Assembly: GCA_016342685.1 (NCBI GenBank)
Contig: JAEINU010000001.1
Span: 186,001-250,000, forward strand
Direction of reading: 5' to 3'
DNA: 64,000 nucleotides
Source: Bacteroidales bacterium
GTDB lineage: Bacteria; Bacteroidota; Bacteroidia; Bacteroidales; UBA12077
Shown here: positions 56,501 through 63,756 of the stretch, in pieces
Layout: the number at the start of each line of letters is the position of its first letter
How positions within the stretch are numbered: position 1 is the stretch's first letter
Notes under the pieces: generated by a model
Told to the model about the DNA's origin: nothing
Databases searched by the model: none
What the model saw: only the letters and a program-made list of their open reading frames with translations
Position numbers and translations under genes: made by a program

Positions 56501-59139
56501 TCTATTGTTGTTTCCATAGTGTCCTTGTAGGCACAACCGTTTATGTGTCTATATTCAAAACTTAACTTTAAATCTTTAGGAGGATCAGAATAGTTCCAAT
56601 AATTCGAAGGATTAAATTTGTTGTTTAATATAGTGTCAATAGGTGAGTTACTAAGATTTACAATAATATTGTTAAATGTATAAATATTTGAACTTTTCTT
56701 TAGTTGAATATCTTCAACTTTAGGACAATAAATGGAATCTAATCCTAAGTTTGCTTCTCCGGGATTATATCCATAATACTCATTAAGCTTAAAATTAATT
56801 TCTTTCTTTGGAGAAGAACAACCATGATTATCTTCATAAAGCAAATCCCATTTAATTGTGGTAGAGTCTAAATTCGAATTGATTAGTTCTTCGGGTTTAA
56901 ATTCCCATTTTTCTGTTATTGCATTTTTTGTAATTGCATCTTCTGTGGAGCTGTGTTTTAAAATGCCGGTGATTGTATAACTATTTATTTCATTTATTTC
57001 AATAAGATTATTGCTTCTGCAGTATTCATCGTCTAAATCTAAGCGTGCATTTTCTTTTGGTTTGAAAATATAAAAGCTTTCGTTAGCAAAAGGCAATTCT
57101 GTTTGTGATATTAGCTTTTTTTCACTCCCAGTATTATATTCGCCTACATCTGTCCAAAATAAACCCGATGAAGGAGATGGATAAAGGTATCTAATTACAA
57201 GTTCTTTTGTGGGTACACTAGTTGCTTCATCTTTGGCGTTTTCTTCAAAAGTTAGTTTTTGTAGTGTGTCTAAAGGGTAATGAGTAACTTCAATAGGTAT
57301 ATCTCGGTTTGCTTTATATTTCCTACCCTCATACTGTACGGAATCTCCTTCGGCATAGTCTGTTAGTGTACTCCATCCTTGTATAAAGCCGTCACCAACT
57401 ACTTCGTAGTACATTTCAATATTTAGGTTGGCGGTTATCTCAACAAGAACTTGTTCCTGTCCGCTAATAAATAAATTAGAAGGCTTAAAAGTTATTTTTT
57501 CTTTGGTGTCATCACCACTTATTGAAAATGTGGTTGCTGAAGCTGCTATCTCAGTTTCATTTATTTCAAAAGAGAAATCTTTAAAAGTAACAGTTTGAGT
57601 ATAACCTGAATCAAGTTGGTTCGCTATGTAAGAATCATTTTCTTTGTCAATGGTAATGACATATGGATCTCCGTCATTTGAGCAAAATAAAGGTTCTGGA
57701 ATAAATATCTTTTCTCGTAGTACAAAAATAGTAGTTGTTAGCTTCTCAAAGCATGTTTTATTAGTTGTTTTAACTCCATATAGAAATTTTACCTGATTAG
57801 GAGTTCCATAATTATATGTTACTCCCGGAGTTTCTGTATTAAAATAATGATTATTTATTTCCAAATTGGTTTCGTAAGGGAAAATAAATTTGTAAAATTC
57901 GTCGTTTTTGTAATATGTTTGGTAAGATTTTTCTCCATCGCCTAAATTAAGTTGTATTGATTTTTCATTACTGATGTCGGGTATAATGTCGTTTTCGAAA
58001 AAGTCGAGCATCGAAATATTTCCTTGGTCGTATGGGTATGTTCCTCCGTTGCCTAGTTCAAATTCTTTTGAAATTCCAATGTAGTTTAAAATAACTATAT
58101 TGTCTGATTCAAGTTCGTAATTGTCTGAATATTTGGCCACAAGTTTTAGAGAACCTTTCTCTGTTGGATTAAATTCTATTGGATCATCAATCGAACTTAC
58201 AGGATATTCTTGTACTCCAGAAACTCCGGTAAAAACTAATCTGAAATCTGGACTCCCAATTAATTCACATCCATTATAAGAAGCACTGCATTTAATAGTT
58301 TCGTTCCAGCAGGTATTATCTAAATCTCCTGCAGTTTTTGTTAAAACAGGTTTTTCAAGGTAAGTATTGTCAAAAGTAACGGCATCTGAATACCTGCCAG
58401 CTTTAGTTATAACTCGAACCTTTTCTTCTAACGTTAGGTTTATAGTTTTATCATATGTAAAAGGATCAATTTTATCAACCCATTTATCTACTACCCATTT
58501 TTGAAGAATAAGTGCATCGTCACAATCACTTGTTCCAGAAAAACTAACGGCTTGTGCATTTGGGTTGTAGCAGTAGAGTCCTGTAATGTTTAATGTTGGT
58601 TTGGTGCTGGTGAGGGAAAAATCTATAGATTCAACTGGCTTTGTAGTTGCCGAGGGGGTTGCTTTGTAATCGAGAAAATCAGTTTTGATATTTAATTTTT
58701 CTAAACCAGAAGTATAATCATCAGGAGTATTTATTATTATATTTTTTAAATATATATTGTCTTCAGTAGTACCTGCTGTGTGAGTGAAAGAAATTTTTAT
58801 TTCAACTGTTGAAATAAGTTCAATTTTTATAACACTTATATCACCTGTTTCATCTGCTGTTATTCTATAGCCATCAGAATCTTTATTTCCAAAAGTAAAA
58901 TCGTTAGCAAGGCTTAAGGTTATTGTTCCAGTTCCTTCTTTGAAACTATATTCCCAGTGACTTGTTTCGTCTTTTTCAGAAATCATAATTTCTATGGTTT
59001 CTTGGGATGAGCTACAAAACGAAAGTTCTTTATTCGTTATATTATTATCACCAGAGTCGTTGATAGTAATTTGCGCTTTTGTAGTTGCGCTAAAAAGAAT
59101 TATTGTAAAAACAAATAAAAATGTAAAAATACGCTTCAT
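53527..59139 (-). CDS. Giant secreted surface protein with PKD and Omp28-like domains and T9SS sorting signal
   Basis: An 1870-aa protein with signal MKRIFTFLFVFTIILFSATTKAQ. Residues ~30-1150 are many beta-rich repeats. PKD-like domains follow at ~1160-1330 (RRWDFGNGVIKNGTESSP; NYVWNFDDPTSANYIF). A jelly-roll/MAM-like segment lies at ~1350-1500 (SVNNHEWQSARYPLSQLKQ; FDNFTLANRSR). A thioredoxin-fold Omp28-like domain is at ~1500-1760 (VMMEQFVNSAYDKQQQQDEEA), without an obvious CxxC. The last ~75 residues (IYPSPVKDELNIVW...YEINEGIYLLV) are a type IX sorting domain. It is probably exported to the surface; adhesion or extracellular structure is inferred. Confidence 0.85.
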   Translation of the reverse strand: MKRIFTFLFVFTIILFSATTKAQITINDSGDNNITNKELSFCSSSQETIEIMISEKDETSHWEYSFKEGTGTITLSLANDFTFGNKDSDGYRITADETGDISVIKIELISTVEIKISFTHTAGTTEDNIYLKNIIINTPDDYTSGLEKLNIKTDFLDYKATPSATTKPVESIDFSLTSTKPTLNITGLYCYNPNAQAVSFSGTSDCDDALILQKWVVDKWVDKIDPFTYDKTINLTLEEKVRVITKAGRYSDAVTFDNTYLEKPVLTKTAGDLDNTCWNETIKCSASYNGCELIGSPDFRLVFTGVSGVQEYPVSSIDDPIEFNPTEKGSLKLVAKYSDNYELESDNIVILNYIGISKEFELGNGGTYPYDQGNISMLDFFENDIIPDISNEKSIQLNLGDGEKSYQTYYKNDEFYKFIFPYETNLEINNHYFNTETPGVTYNYGTPNQVKFLYGVKTTNKTCFEKLTTTIFVLREKIFIPEPLFCSNDGDPYVITIDKENDSYIANQLDSGYTQTVTFKDFSFEINETEIAASATTFSISGDDTKEKITFKPSNLFISGQEQVLVEITANLNIEMYYEVVGDGFIQGWSTLTDYAEGDSVQYEGRKYKANRDIPIEVTHYPLDTLQKLTFEENAKDEATSVPTKELVIRYLYPSPSSGLFWTDVGEYNTGSEKKLISQTELPFANESFYIFKPKENARLDLDDEYCRSNNLIEINEINSYTITGILKHSSTEDAITKNAITEKWEFKPEELINSNLDSTTIKWDLLYEDNHGCSSPKKEINFKLNEYYGYNPGEANLGLDSIYCPKVEDIQLKKSSNIYTFNNIIVNLSNSPIDTILNNKFNPSNYWNYSDPPKDLKLSFEYRHINGCAYKDTMETTIDQEYLVNKNAEILWDNAGSITAFDTTFCTGSFAFPLTTLSYYSIDSIFGVGIYDLDGTYYFNPDSAGNITSTNIHLHYTDNASGCPYYYDHPIKLSASYVDNSSGLLFLESNYCAVNNDFELQTINNHAIENIEGDGVFSRNDTLFYNPFTALNYNTTFNYSSADLYDTINVYFHDAKNCNYDKTYTVKISPSIAENSGGLINFDTEYCKYGDSIELVSSYLIDSIHATGVYEDETLNKWFLNPSHADFTNNLQNQNVDMRYYYKDRNNCAWYKDYNFDVYARPNAGFEYSELCFKDNTQFNDTSIFIADGNITERRWDFGNGVIKNGTESSPTLIYQNHGIYPVSLQLTTDKSCTHTAYDTIVIGNYPEIGFKFENLVHNNLTSFENTTTTPDYDTVVNYVWNFDDPTSANYIFENELNKNIDYTFISSGVHDVSLQAISNNNCVSDTNIRVPIFPYIDVNNTNTYLETFNNTETGWLPAHSFDKGLPSGWKQQTVTGDLIKEPITEGMIWQTGDPVDEITDEHSWVESPCFNINGLDFPLLTLDVFQSIESGRDGAVVQYSINDGKTWKLLGRKEEGVNWYNESGIVSNPGDQSGTGNIGWSVNNHEWQSARYPLSQLKQEAIDSSALCIRFRIAYSSDAGNINGINAQGFAFDNFTLANRSRIVMMEQFVNSAYDKQQQQDEEAWLDAFVAEKDMEVVDIRYHNYISHKIDPLFQINPPDISARAMEYGATMSQLTMVDGIYRCEANAQIEASTYFLERTLTDKSFDIVATTQIDGENLVINADITKLKDKLNSIGSEKCVVRMAIVQKKYVQGTETYNNVLVELLPNGEGNVVATIPADLQKGETIAATGTWKPNVTTIGNNFRLVIYVQGIWGVDEIHQVWFKDLVNVPQATVTAPVENLDTEETSSFNIYPSPVKDELNIVWSDILKNPVHWKLISTSGSIVKEGITSAGNVQEQIDTYEINEGIYLLVTKNKDVTEKQKILIMK

Positions 59140-59436
59140 AATACTTTATATTTTTATATATTACCTATAAAACACCAGTAAAATAGGCTTATTTTATAGT
59201 TAATTTCAATTTAATAATTTTTCCAAAATCAAGAAAGATTTTTTAAAAGTTACAAAAAATGTAAAATATTAATTTACATTTTTTTTGAGCGCCAATTTTG
59301 GAATATTTTTTACTGTTTTTTCGTAGAAATAAACTTTCCTATAGTCATTGCAAAAAAAACCAGTAATTTGTGGATAGCATAAAGAAAGCTTCGTTATACT
59401 TACTGAAAATAGAGTTCTCAATTGCTTCTTAATCCA
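59140..59436. other. Intergenic region upstream of the giant protein, no clear element
   Basis: A ~300-bp AT-rich stretch between the giant T9SS gene and the lipoprotein copy 2 terminator. The giant gene's promoter should be here, but no exact TAnnTTTG was found on the minus strand. Confidence 0.4.
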
Positions 59437-59467
59437 CAAAAAAAGAGCTGTCTTTGATAAACAGCTC
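59437..59467 (-). terminator. Rho-independent terminator of lipoprotein copy 2
   Basis: The GAGCTGT/ACAGCTC stem (59445-59451 with 59461-59467) and T run on the minus strand are the same as at 14037-14071, apart from the length of the T run. Confidence 0.85.
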
Positions 59468-59480
59468 CTGAGTTTATTAT

Positions 59481-60371
59481 TTAAAACTCTCTGATTGCAC
59501 GAACTACAAAAAAACCAGCTTTACCATTATTTAAAAAAGTACCATCTGTAAAATCTATTGCATGAGCTAAAATAAAATTTTCTTCACTAGAACTCCAATG
59601 GGTATCATCAGTAAAAGCAGTTCCGCCATTTGCTAATGCAGTTGTATTTATGGTTGCTTTATTTTCGTACATTTCATTTAATTCATCTTCGCTTGGTAAA
59701 AACCAATCGTCGTATCCGTTTAAATCTAATTTTGAACATAGGTCTGCAGCTGTTCCTTCAGTGAAGCATCCTGCTAAAATATCCAAAGTGTTTTGTGCTC
59801 CTGTTCCTATTGTTGTTCCATCGGCACCATCAATTGTTGTTTCTTTACATCCCCATTTAGCATCATCACTTTGGTCAGTTACAGCACAAACTAAACCGTG
59901 AGTACCTGTAGCATCTAAATAAAAAACAACACCGCCAGCATAGAAATCGCCAATAGCTGGTTTTTGTGTAGCAGTTGCTGTTACACTTAACGGAGAGCCT
60001 GTTAAGGTGCTTGTACCTGTTACTGTTAATGTTTGTGTTCCTTCGCTTGTTCCAAGTGTCCATGTTGTTGTTGCTTTGCCGTTTGCATCGGTAACAACGC
60101 TAGCTACAGAAACAGAACCTTCGCTAACAGCAAACTTAACGGTTTCGCCTGCGAATACATTTCCTTCTTGGTCTTTTACCAATACTATAACGGGGTTTCC
60201 TAAGGTAGTTTCTACTATGGCTGTTTGGTTACTACCGCTAACAAGCTCAATGCTTGTGGCTTTCATTTCTGGTTTTGGGTCGTCACCTTCGTCACCACCG
60301 CACGAAACTAAAAGGGATAAACTGCTAATAAACAATGCAGTTGCTGCAAGAATGCTAAATCTTTTATTCAT
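59481..60371 (-). CDS. Lipoprotein with Big_1 and Lcl/DUF1566 domains, copy 2
   Basis: A 296-aa paralogue of the product at 14085. The lipobox is SLLVSC with Cys24 followed by GGDEGDD. The Big_1 domain (~38-135) carries about twenty substitutions relative to copy 1, while the Lcl/DUF1566 domain (from ~143) is identical. At DNA level the copies match from before the terminator up to 59897 (14501 in copy 1) and then diverge at silent and replacement sites alike, a pattern that indicates gene conversion of the 3' half. Confidence 0.85.
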   Translation of the reverse strand: MNKRFSILAATALFISSLSLLVSCGGDEGDDPKPEMKATSIELVSGSNQTAIVETTLGNPVIVLVKDQEGNVFAGETVKFAVSEGSVSVASVVTDANGKATTTWTLGTSEGTQTLTVTGTSTLTGSPLSVTATATQKPAIGDFYAGGVVFYLDATGTHGLVCAVTDQSDDAKWGCKETTIDGADGTTIGTGAQNTLDILAGCFTEGTAADLCSKLDLNGYDDWFLPSEDELNEMYENKATINTTALANGGTAFTDDTHWSSSEENFILAHAIDFTDGTFLNNGKAGFFVVRAIREF

Positions 60372-60628
60372 ATTTGTTTTAATTAATAGGTTATTGATTT
60401 TTTTCTTATTTGGTTAATGGTATACAAAAATAATAGTTTTTTCTTCTTGTGCAAGCGAAAGAATGTTTAAAGTTACATGCTTAATATGAAACTTTTAAAC
60501 AATTCACGTTAACGCAATACGTTAGCGGTTTTCGTAAGTCGAAATTACACAATATTTAATGCTTAATTTTCTTTTTCAAAAGGGAATAGGGTATTTAATA
60601 GTGCAACGAGGTTTTTAAGTAATAAAAT

Positions 60629-60685
60629 ATCCTTCGACAAGCTCAGGATGACATATTGGGTGTCATCCTGAGCTTGTCGAAGGAT
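60629..60685. repeat. Perfect 25-bp inverted repeat, copy 2
   Basis: Arms at 60629-60653 and 60661-60685 with loop TATTGGG, identical to 15234-15290. It lies between lipoprotein copy 2 and RAYT copy 2 in the 368-bp gap 60372-60739, which has no gene. Confidence 0.92.
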
Positions 60686-60708
60686 AAGTGTTTTAAGTAA
60701 ATCAAACC

Positions 60709-61373
60709 TTGGCGCAAGCGTCTCGCTTGTGCTATTTTTTCAACCAGCAATTTGAATGTTTATTAATCCTTTTTCATCAGCATAATCTTTTGCACTGCTA
60801 TATAAGTATTGTTCGGGATATTCAACAAAGCCTGCTTTAATAGGATTGTTGTGAATGTAATTAAGTTTTTGTTCAAAAATAATTGGATTGTTTAGTATCA
60901 ATGGATGATTGTGTTGTTGCCAGAATTGGTATTTTGAGTTGTTTGAGTTTTTCGCACCAGCTCTTTCAAACATCCATATCATCCATTCTTTTCTGCTTTC
61001 TTGTTGATTTTCTTTAATTGATTTTAAGATTTCTTTGGATGAAAATCCTTTTAAATCTCTCATTATATTTTGAAGTTCTTCATTTTCCGAAGAAATTATC
61101 ATATGCACATGATTTGTCATAATACACCATGCATATACTATCAAGCCTTTTTCTTTTATACAATGGTTAATTGTATCAACAAGAATATCTTTATACATTT
61201 TTCTTGTAAATACATCTATCCAATTAATTGTTGCAAAACTTATAAAATATGGTTTTTCCTGATCTCTGAATTTATACTTACGGCTCATGAATTTAAAGAT
61301 AAAGATTTTTTCTTTTGGTAAGATGATCTTTAATTAAAAGTTTTGTATTAGCACAAGCGGGACGCTTGCGCCA
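60709..61373. mobile_element. RAYT unit bounded by inverted REP sequences, copy 2
   Basis: A reverse REP at 60709-60733 and a forward REP at 61351-61373 bracket the transposase gene in the same way as at 13168-13832. Differences between units are few (for example CAACCAGC versus CAACCTGC at the stop and AAGATGATC versus AAGAAGATC upstream). Confidence 0.75.
60740..61288 (-). CDS. REP-associated tyrosine transposase (RAYT), copy 2
   Basis: A 182-aa HUH nuclease with the same amino-acid sequence as the RAYT at 13199: NHVHMI at 59-64 and candidate catalytic Tyr144. Two intact identical copies are unusual because RAYTs are generally single-copy. The near-perfect DNA identity implies recent duplication or conversion. 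It lies just downstream of the REP and left of a mobile element boundary. Confidence 0.92.
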   Translation of the reverse strand: MSRKYKFRDQEKPYFISFATINWIDVFTRKMYKDILVDTINHCIKEKGLIVYAWCIMTNHVHMIISSENEELQNIMRDLKGFSSKEILKSIKENQQESRKEWMIWMFERAGAKNSNNSKYQFWQQHNHPLILNNPIIFEQKLNYIHNNPIKAGFVEYPEQYLYSSAKDYADEKGLINIQIAG

Positions 61374-61389
61374 TTGATGATTCGTAATA

Positions 61390-61413
61390 TGTCATCCTGA
61401 GCTTGTCGAAGGG
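61390..61413 (+). repeat. GTCATCCTGAGC repeat right of RAYT copy 2
   Basis: An intact TGTCATCCTGAGCTTGTCGA copy, 17 bp beyond the terminal REP. It is the last of the repeat families in the window. From 61414 to 61590 nothing gene-like was seen. Confidence 0.8.
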
Positions 61414-61593
61414 TGAGTTCAATGAATTGCTAGTTCTATGAAAATTATTTGTTCAATCTAAGGGTTAGGTTTAAAGTATTTAAATATTAATCTTGATATT
61501 TATGAAATCTTATAAATGATGATTTTTTTTGTTTAAATCATTAATAAAGGTAATTAATCAAAATGCATTTATGACAATTCTGACAAAAAGGCA

Positions 61594-61635
61594 CAAAAAA
61601 AACTGCAATTATTTTACAGCTTTTGTCGGGATGAG
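61594..61635 (-). other. Possible attachment-site scar: tRNA 3'-end fragment plus its terminator
   Basis: On the minus strand, CTCATCCCGACA (61624-61635) matches the 3' strand of a T-arm/acceptor end common in Bacteroidota tRNAs. It is followed at once by the stem CTGTAA/TTGCAG and eight T (61594-61624), an ordinary tRNA terminator. The rest of the tRNA is missing upstream (rightward), where phage-like genes begin. This fits an att core left when an element entered a tRNA 3' end; it is inference from ~12 matching bases. Confidence 0.35.
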
Positions 61636-61702
61636 AAGAATGTAACACGCATTATATATCAGTTAGTTATAGAAAAATGTATCAAGATTGTATCAAAAAC
61701 AT

Positions 61703-61734
61703 AAAAAAAGCCTGTTTAAAATAGTTAACAGACT
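61703..61734 (-). terminator. Terminator on the minus strand at the left end of the mobile element
   Basis: AGTCTGTT (61727-61734 read on the minus strand) pairs with AACAGGCT (61709-61716), with one G-T pair, and is followed by seven T (61703-61709). Something transcribed leftward from the 61.75-62.0 kb area ends here. Confidence 0.65.
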
Positions 61735-61762
61735 TTTAAAGATAATCAAATTATTTCTAAGT

Positions 61763-61891
61763 TCAAATTGCATCAAAATTCTTAGCGTATTTGTAAATTC
61801 GTTTAAGAGTTCTGTTCGATAAAACTTCAAAATCTCCGACCTTTCTCGTTGAAAATCTGAATCCTTTACAAAATATCCCAATATCTATATG
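61763..61891 (-). pseudogene. Short open frame before a terminator, possible gene remnant
   Basis: An open frame of ~42 codons reading leftward ends in RKVGDFEVLSNRTLKRIY, then KYAKNFDAI and a stop, with a terminator 29 bp further on. It has no ATG start. The text looks coding-like, so it may be the end of a broken gene of the mobile element or an RNA; I cannot assign a family. Confidence 0.3.
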
Positions 61892-62022
61892 TTACCAACA
61901 TAACGGTTGTGGGTCTTAGTTTTTTTATTCATTTTACTTGATTTTTCAGGTACCCTTTTGCTTGGAGAGGTTCAGTTTATTGGACTATTTTTGAACTATT
62001 AACCTAAATAATTACAAGAGCT

Positions 62023-62208
62023 ATGGTAACAAGAAAAGAAATTGCAGCATGGTATAAGATTAACCCTGCAACCTTGAATAAAAGATTAGATGCAATCGGT
62101 ATTTGCAGAGGGCAACGTATTAGTCCAAAGGAACTAAAAATAATTTTTGAAGAATTGGGAAAGCCTTTGGAGGATTCAGAATTTGACTTTACAAAACAAA
62201 AGGGTTAA
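62023..62208 (+). CDS. Small helix-turn-helix DNA-binding protein of the mobile element
   Basis: A 61-aa protein: VTRKEIAAWYKINPATLNKR is a helix-turn-helix, followed by LDAIGICRGQRISPKELKII, which resembles the winged part of small phage regulators. It is the first element gene to the right of the putative att scar. A terminator overlaps its stop codon. An imperfect palindrome ATGTTACCAACAT at ~61889 upstream could be an operator. Confidence 0.6.
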   Translation: MVTRKEIAAWYKINPATLNKRLDAIGICRGQRISPKELKIIFEELGKPLEDSEFDFTKQKG

Positions 62209-62229
62209 TCAAATTAACCCTTTTGTTTT
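62198..62229 (+). terminator. Terminator overlapping the end of the small HTH gene
   Basis: A perfect 12-bp stem AAAAGGGTTAAT (62198-62209) / ATTAACCCTTTT (62213-62224) with a 3-nt loop, then GTTTTT. The TAA stop at 62206-62208 lies inside the stem. It also serves the converging XRE gene at 62252. Confidence 0.9.
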
Positions 62230-62251
62230 TAACGATATTTATAAATTAATT

Positions 62252-62656
62252 CTATTGCTTATTTTCTAAATTTTTAACTAGTTCTTTTAGTCGCTTTATT
62301 TCTTCCTCATATAGCTTTATTACCTTGTCTTTATCTTCGAGACTTTTAAGTAAAATATTATTAATATCAGGGTTTGATTTTATATTATTTTCAATATTAT
62401 CCAGCACATTGGATAAAGGATTAAATGGTTTTGTTATACTTTCCGCTGACTGTGCGGTGAAAAAATATTTTATCGGCACATCGAATAGTTTTGCAAATTT
62501 CATCAGTAGTTCTGCATCGATTGTTTTCTTCTTAAGTATTTTACTTAAGTTAACGGGAGTCATGCCTAACTCTTTGGCAACATCTATCTGTTTTAAATTT
62601 TTTTGGCGTATAATTTTATTTATCTGATTGCCAATAGAATAACTTCTTTCTTCCAT
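62252..62656 (-). CDS. XRE-family (Cro/CI-like) repressor
   Basis: A 134-aa protein with an N-terminal HTH_XRE domain (~9-63; KQIDVAKELGMTPVNLSKIL, KKKTIDAELLMKFAKLFDVP) and a C-terminal coiled coil (~95-133, EDKDKVIKLYEEEIKRLKEL) for dimerisation. It lacks a peptidase S24 domain, so induction would not be by RecA-driven self-cleavage. It is divergent from the gene at 62740, the typical layout of a lysogeny or conjugation switch. Confidence 0.88.
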   Translation of the reverse strand: MEERSYSIGNQINKIIRQKNLKQIDVAKELGMTPVNLSKILKKKTIDAELLMKFAKLFDVPIKYFFTAQSAESITKPFNPLSNVLDNIENNIKSNPDINNILLKSLEDKDKVIKLYEEEIKRLKELVKNLENKQ

Positions 62657-62672
62657 TTTTTGTATATAATAA

Positions 62673-62722
62673 TTTGGATATTACCTGCCAAATAGTTTAA
62701 TTTGAACTTTCCTAAACGTTTA
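62673..62722. promoter_or_regulatory. Candidate operators in the divergent switch region
   Basis: The 83-bp gap between the XRE gene and the gene at 62740 contains the inverted repeat TTTGG-N10-CCAAA (62673-62692) and the perfect palindrome TAAACGTTTA (62713-62722). Both are suitable dimer binding sites for the repressor. Confidence 0.5.
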
Positions 62723-62739
62723 ATATAATAATGTAATTT

Positions 62740-62985
62740 ATGAAAGAAATTCAAAAAAATCAAAGAAAATGGAAATATATTGACGATAATAGAGTTTATC
62801 GCAAAAAATTACAACAAGGAGATATAATCGTAATTGCCAAAAAGTTTAATATGAATTACGATTATTTATCTCAGATTTTAAGAGGTAAGGCGCCTCTAAA
62901 AGAGGAATTGCGTGTTTTTATAGATCAGTTGTATCAAAGTCGTGTTGATTTCGGTTTAATTAATCCCAATGAAAATGAGCTATAA
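62740..62985 (+). CDS. Small HTH protein of the mobile element
   Basis: An 81-aa basic protein. QQGDIIVIAKKFNMNYDYLS (27-46) forms a helix-turn-helix with recognition helix YDYLSQILRG. It is transcribed away from the XRE repressor and overlaps the next small HTH gene, which has the same GDxxxIAKxxxxxxxYxSxxxxG pattern. Probably a Cro-like or replication-control regulator. Confidence 0.65.
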   Translation: MKEIQKNQRKWKYIDDNRVYRKKLQQGDIIVIAKKFNMNYDYLSQILRGKAPLKEELRVFIDQLYQSRVDFGLINPNENEL

Positions 62986-63142
62986 AGATAATTTGCAATA
63001 TGGCGATCAAACGGCAATTGCTAAAGCCCTAGGATATAGCCCTAAATACATTTCTCATATGGTTAATGGGCGGAAAAATATGAATCCTAAAGTAGCCAAT
63101 ATGATTAATAAAATAAGTTATAAAAGAACGATAGGGCTATAG
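62969..63142 (+). CDS. Second small HTH protein, overlapping the previous gene
   Basis: A 57-aa frame from ATG 62969 (an alternative ATG lies at 62975) that overlaps the upstream gene by 17 bases in another frame. YGDQTAIAKALGYSPKYISH is a helix-turn-helix, then MVNGRKNMNPKVANMINKIS. It resembles its upstream neighbour in the core and is likely a paralogous tandem. Overlap suggests translational coupling. Confidence 0.7.
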   Translation: MKMSYKDNLQYGDQTAIAKALGYSPKYISHMVNGRKNMNPKVANMINKISYKRTIGL

Positions 63143-63144
63143 TT

Positions 63145-63417
63145 ATGGATAGAGAACACATTTTAATATTAGATGGTAGTTTGGTAGACCTACTAACAGA
63201 ATCATTAAAAGAGGTTATACAATTGAACGAATTGCGTTCTATTTCAGATGATTATCTTAAAATTGATAGTGAATACAAGAAAACTGCTAATGATTATCGA
63301 TTGCTATTCAACGAGATAGCTACTCAAATTTACTTTCAGAATGATATCAAGAGTGTAATTAAACTCGCACATAATGAAAGTGTTACAAAAAAACAATCAA
63401 AATTATTAACTGCTTAA
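63145..63417 (+). CDS. Mobile-element protein of unknown function
   Basis: A 90-aa acidic protein, mainly helical (LVDLLTESLKEVIQLNELRS; DYRLLFNEIATQIYFQND). It starts 2 bp after the second HTH gene and ends 3 bp before the excisionase-like gene, so it is part of one operon. I do not recognise the family. Confidence 0.6.
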   Translation: MDREHILILDGSLVDLLTESLKEVIQLNELRSISDDYLKIDSEYKKTANDYRLLFNEIATQIYFQNDIKSVIKLAHNESVTKKQSKLLTA

Positions 63418-63420
63418 ATT

Positions 63421-63720
63421 ATGGAAAAATCTTTTATACTAGTTGAAACCAACGCTATGGATACTGTTTTAAATGAAATTTCACAACTCAAGGAAATTGT
63501 AATGAACATAACTGAAAATAAACAAGATAGTGGATCAATTTGTGGTTATATAAATAGGGAAGAAGCTGCAAAGCATCTAAATATTGGAACAACCTCATTT
63601 GATAAATATGTTAATTCGGGGGATATACCTTACAGATATATTGGTAAAAGAAAGATGTATTTACCTAAAGAACTGGACGAGTACACCGAAAAACATAGAA
63701 AAGTAAAAATTAAATTTTAA
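63421..63720 (+). CDS. Excisionase-like helix-turn-helix protein (HTH_17)
   Basis: A 99-aa protein. The C-terminal half GYINREEAAKHLNIGTTSFD and YVNSGDIPYRYIGKRKMYLP is the MerR-like/excisionase HTH_17 fold that is common in Bacteroidota mobile elements. The N-terminal ~45 residues are a helical segment (DTVLNEISQLKEIVMNI). It acts on recombination or replication control; the precise role is inferred from family. Confidence 0.8.
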   Translation: MEKSFILVETNAMDTVLNEISQLKEIVMNITENKQDSGSICGYINREEAAKHLNIGTTSFDKYVNSGDIPYRYIGKRKMYLPKELDEYTEKHRKVKIKF

Positions 63721-63756
63721 TAATATGATAGCGCTTATTTTAAAGGCTTTATAATT

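Noticed and set aside
61693-61881. 62-codon minus-strand frame
   Set aside because: It starts with TTG and reads straight through a good terminator hairpin. A different frame in the same stretch ends before the terminator and looks more coding-like.
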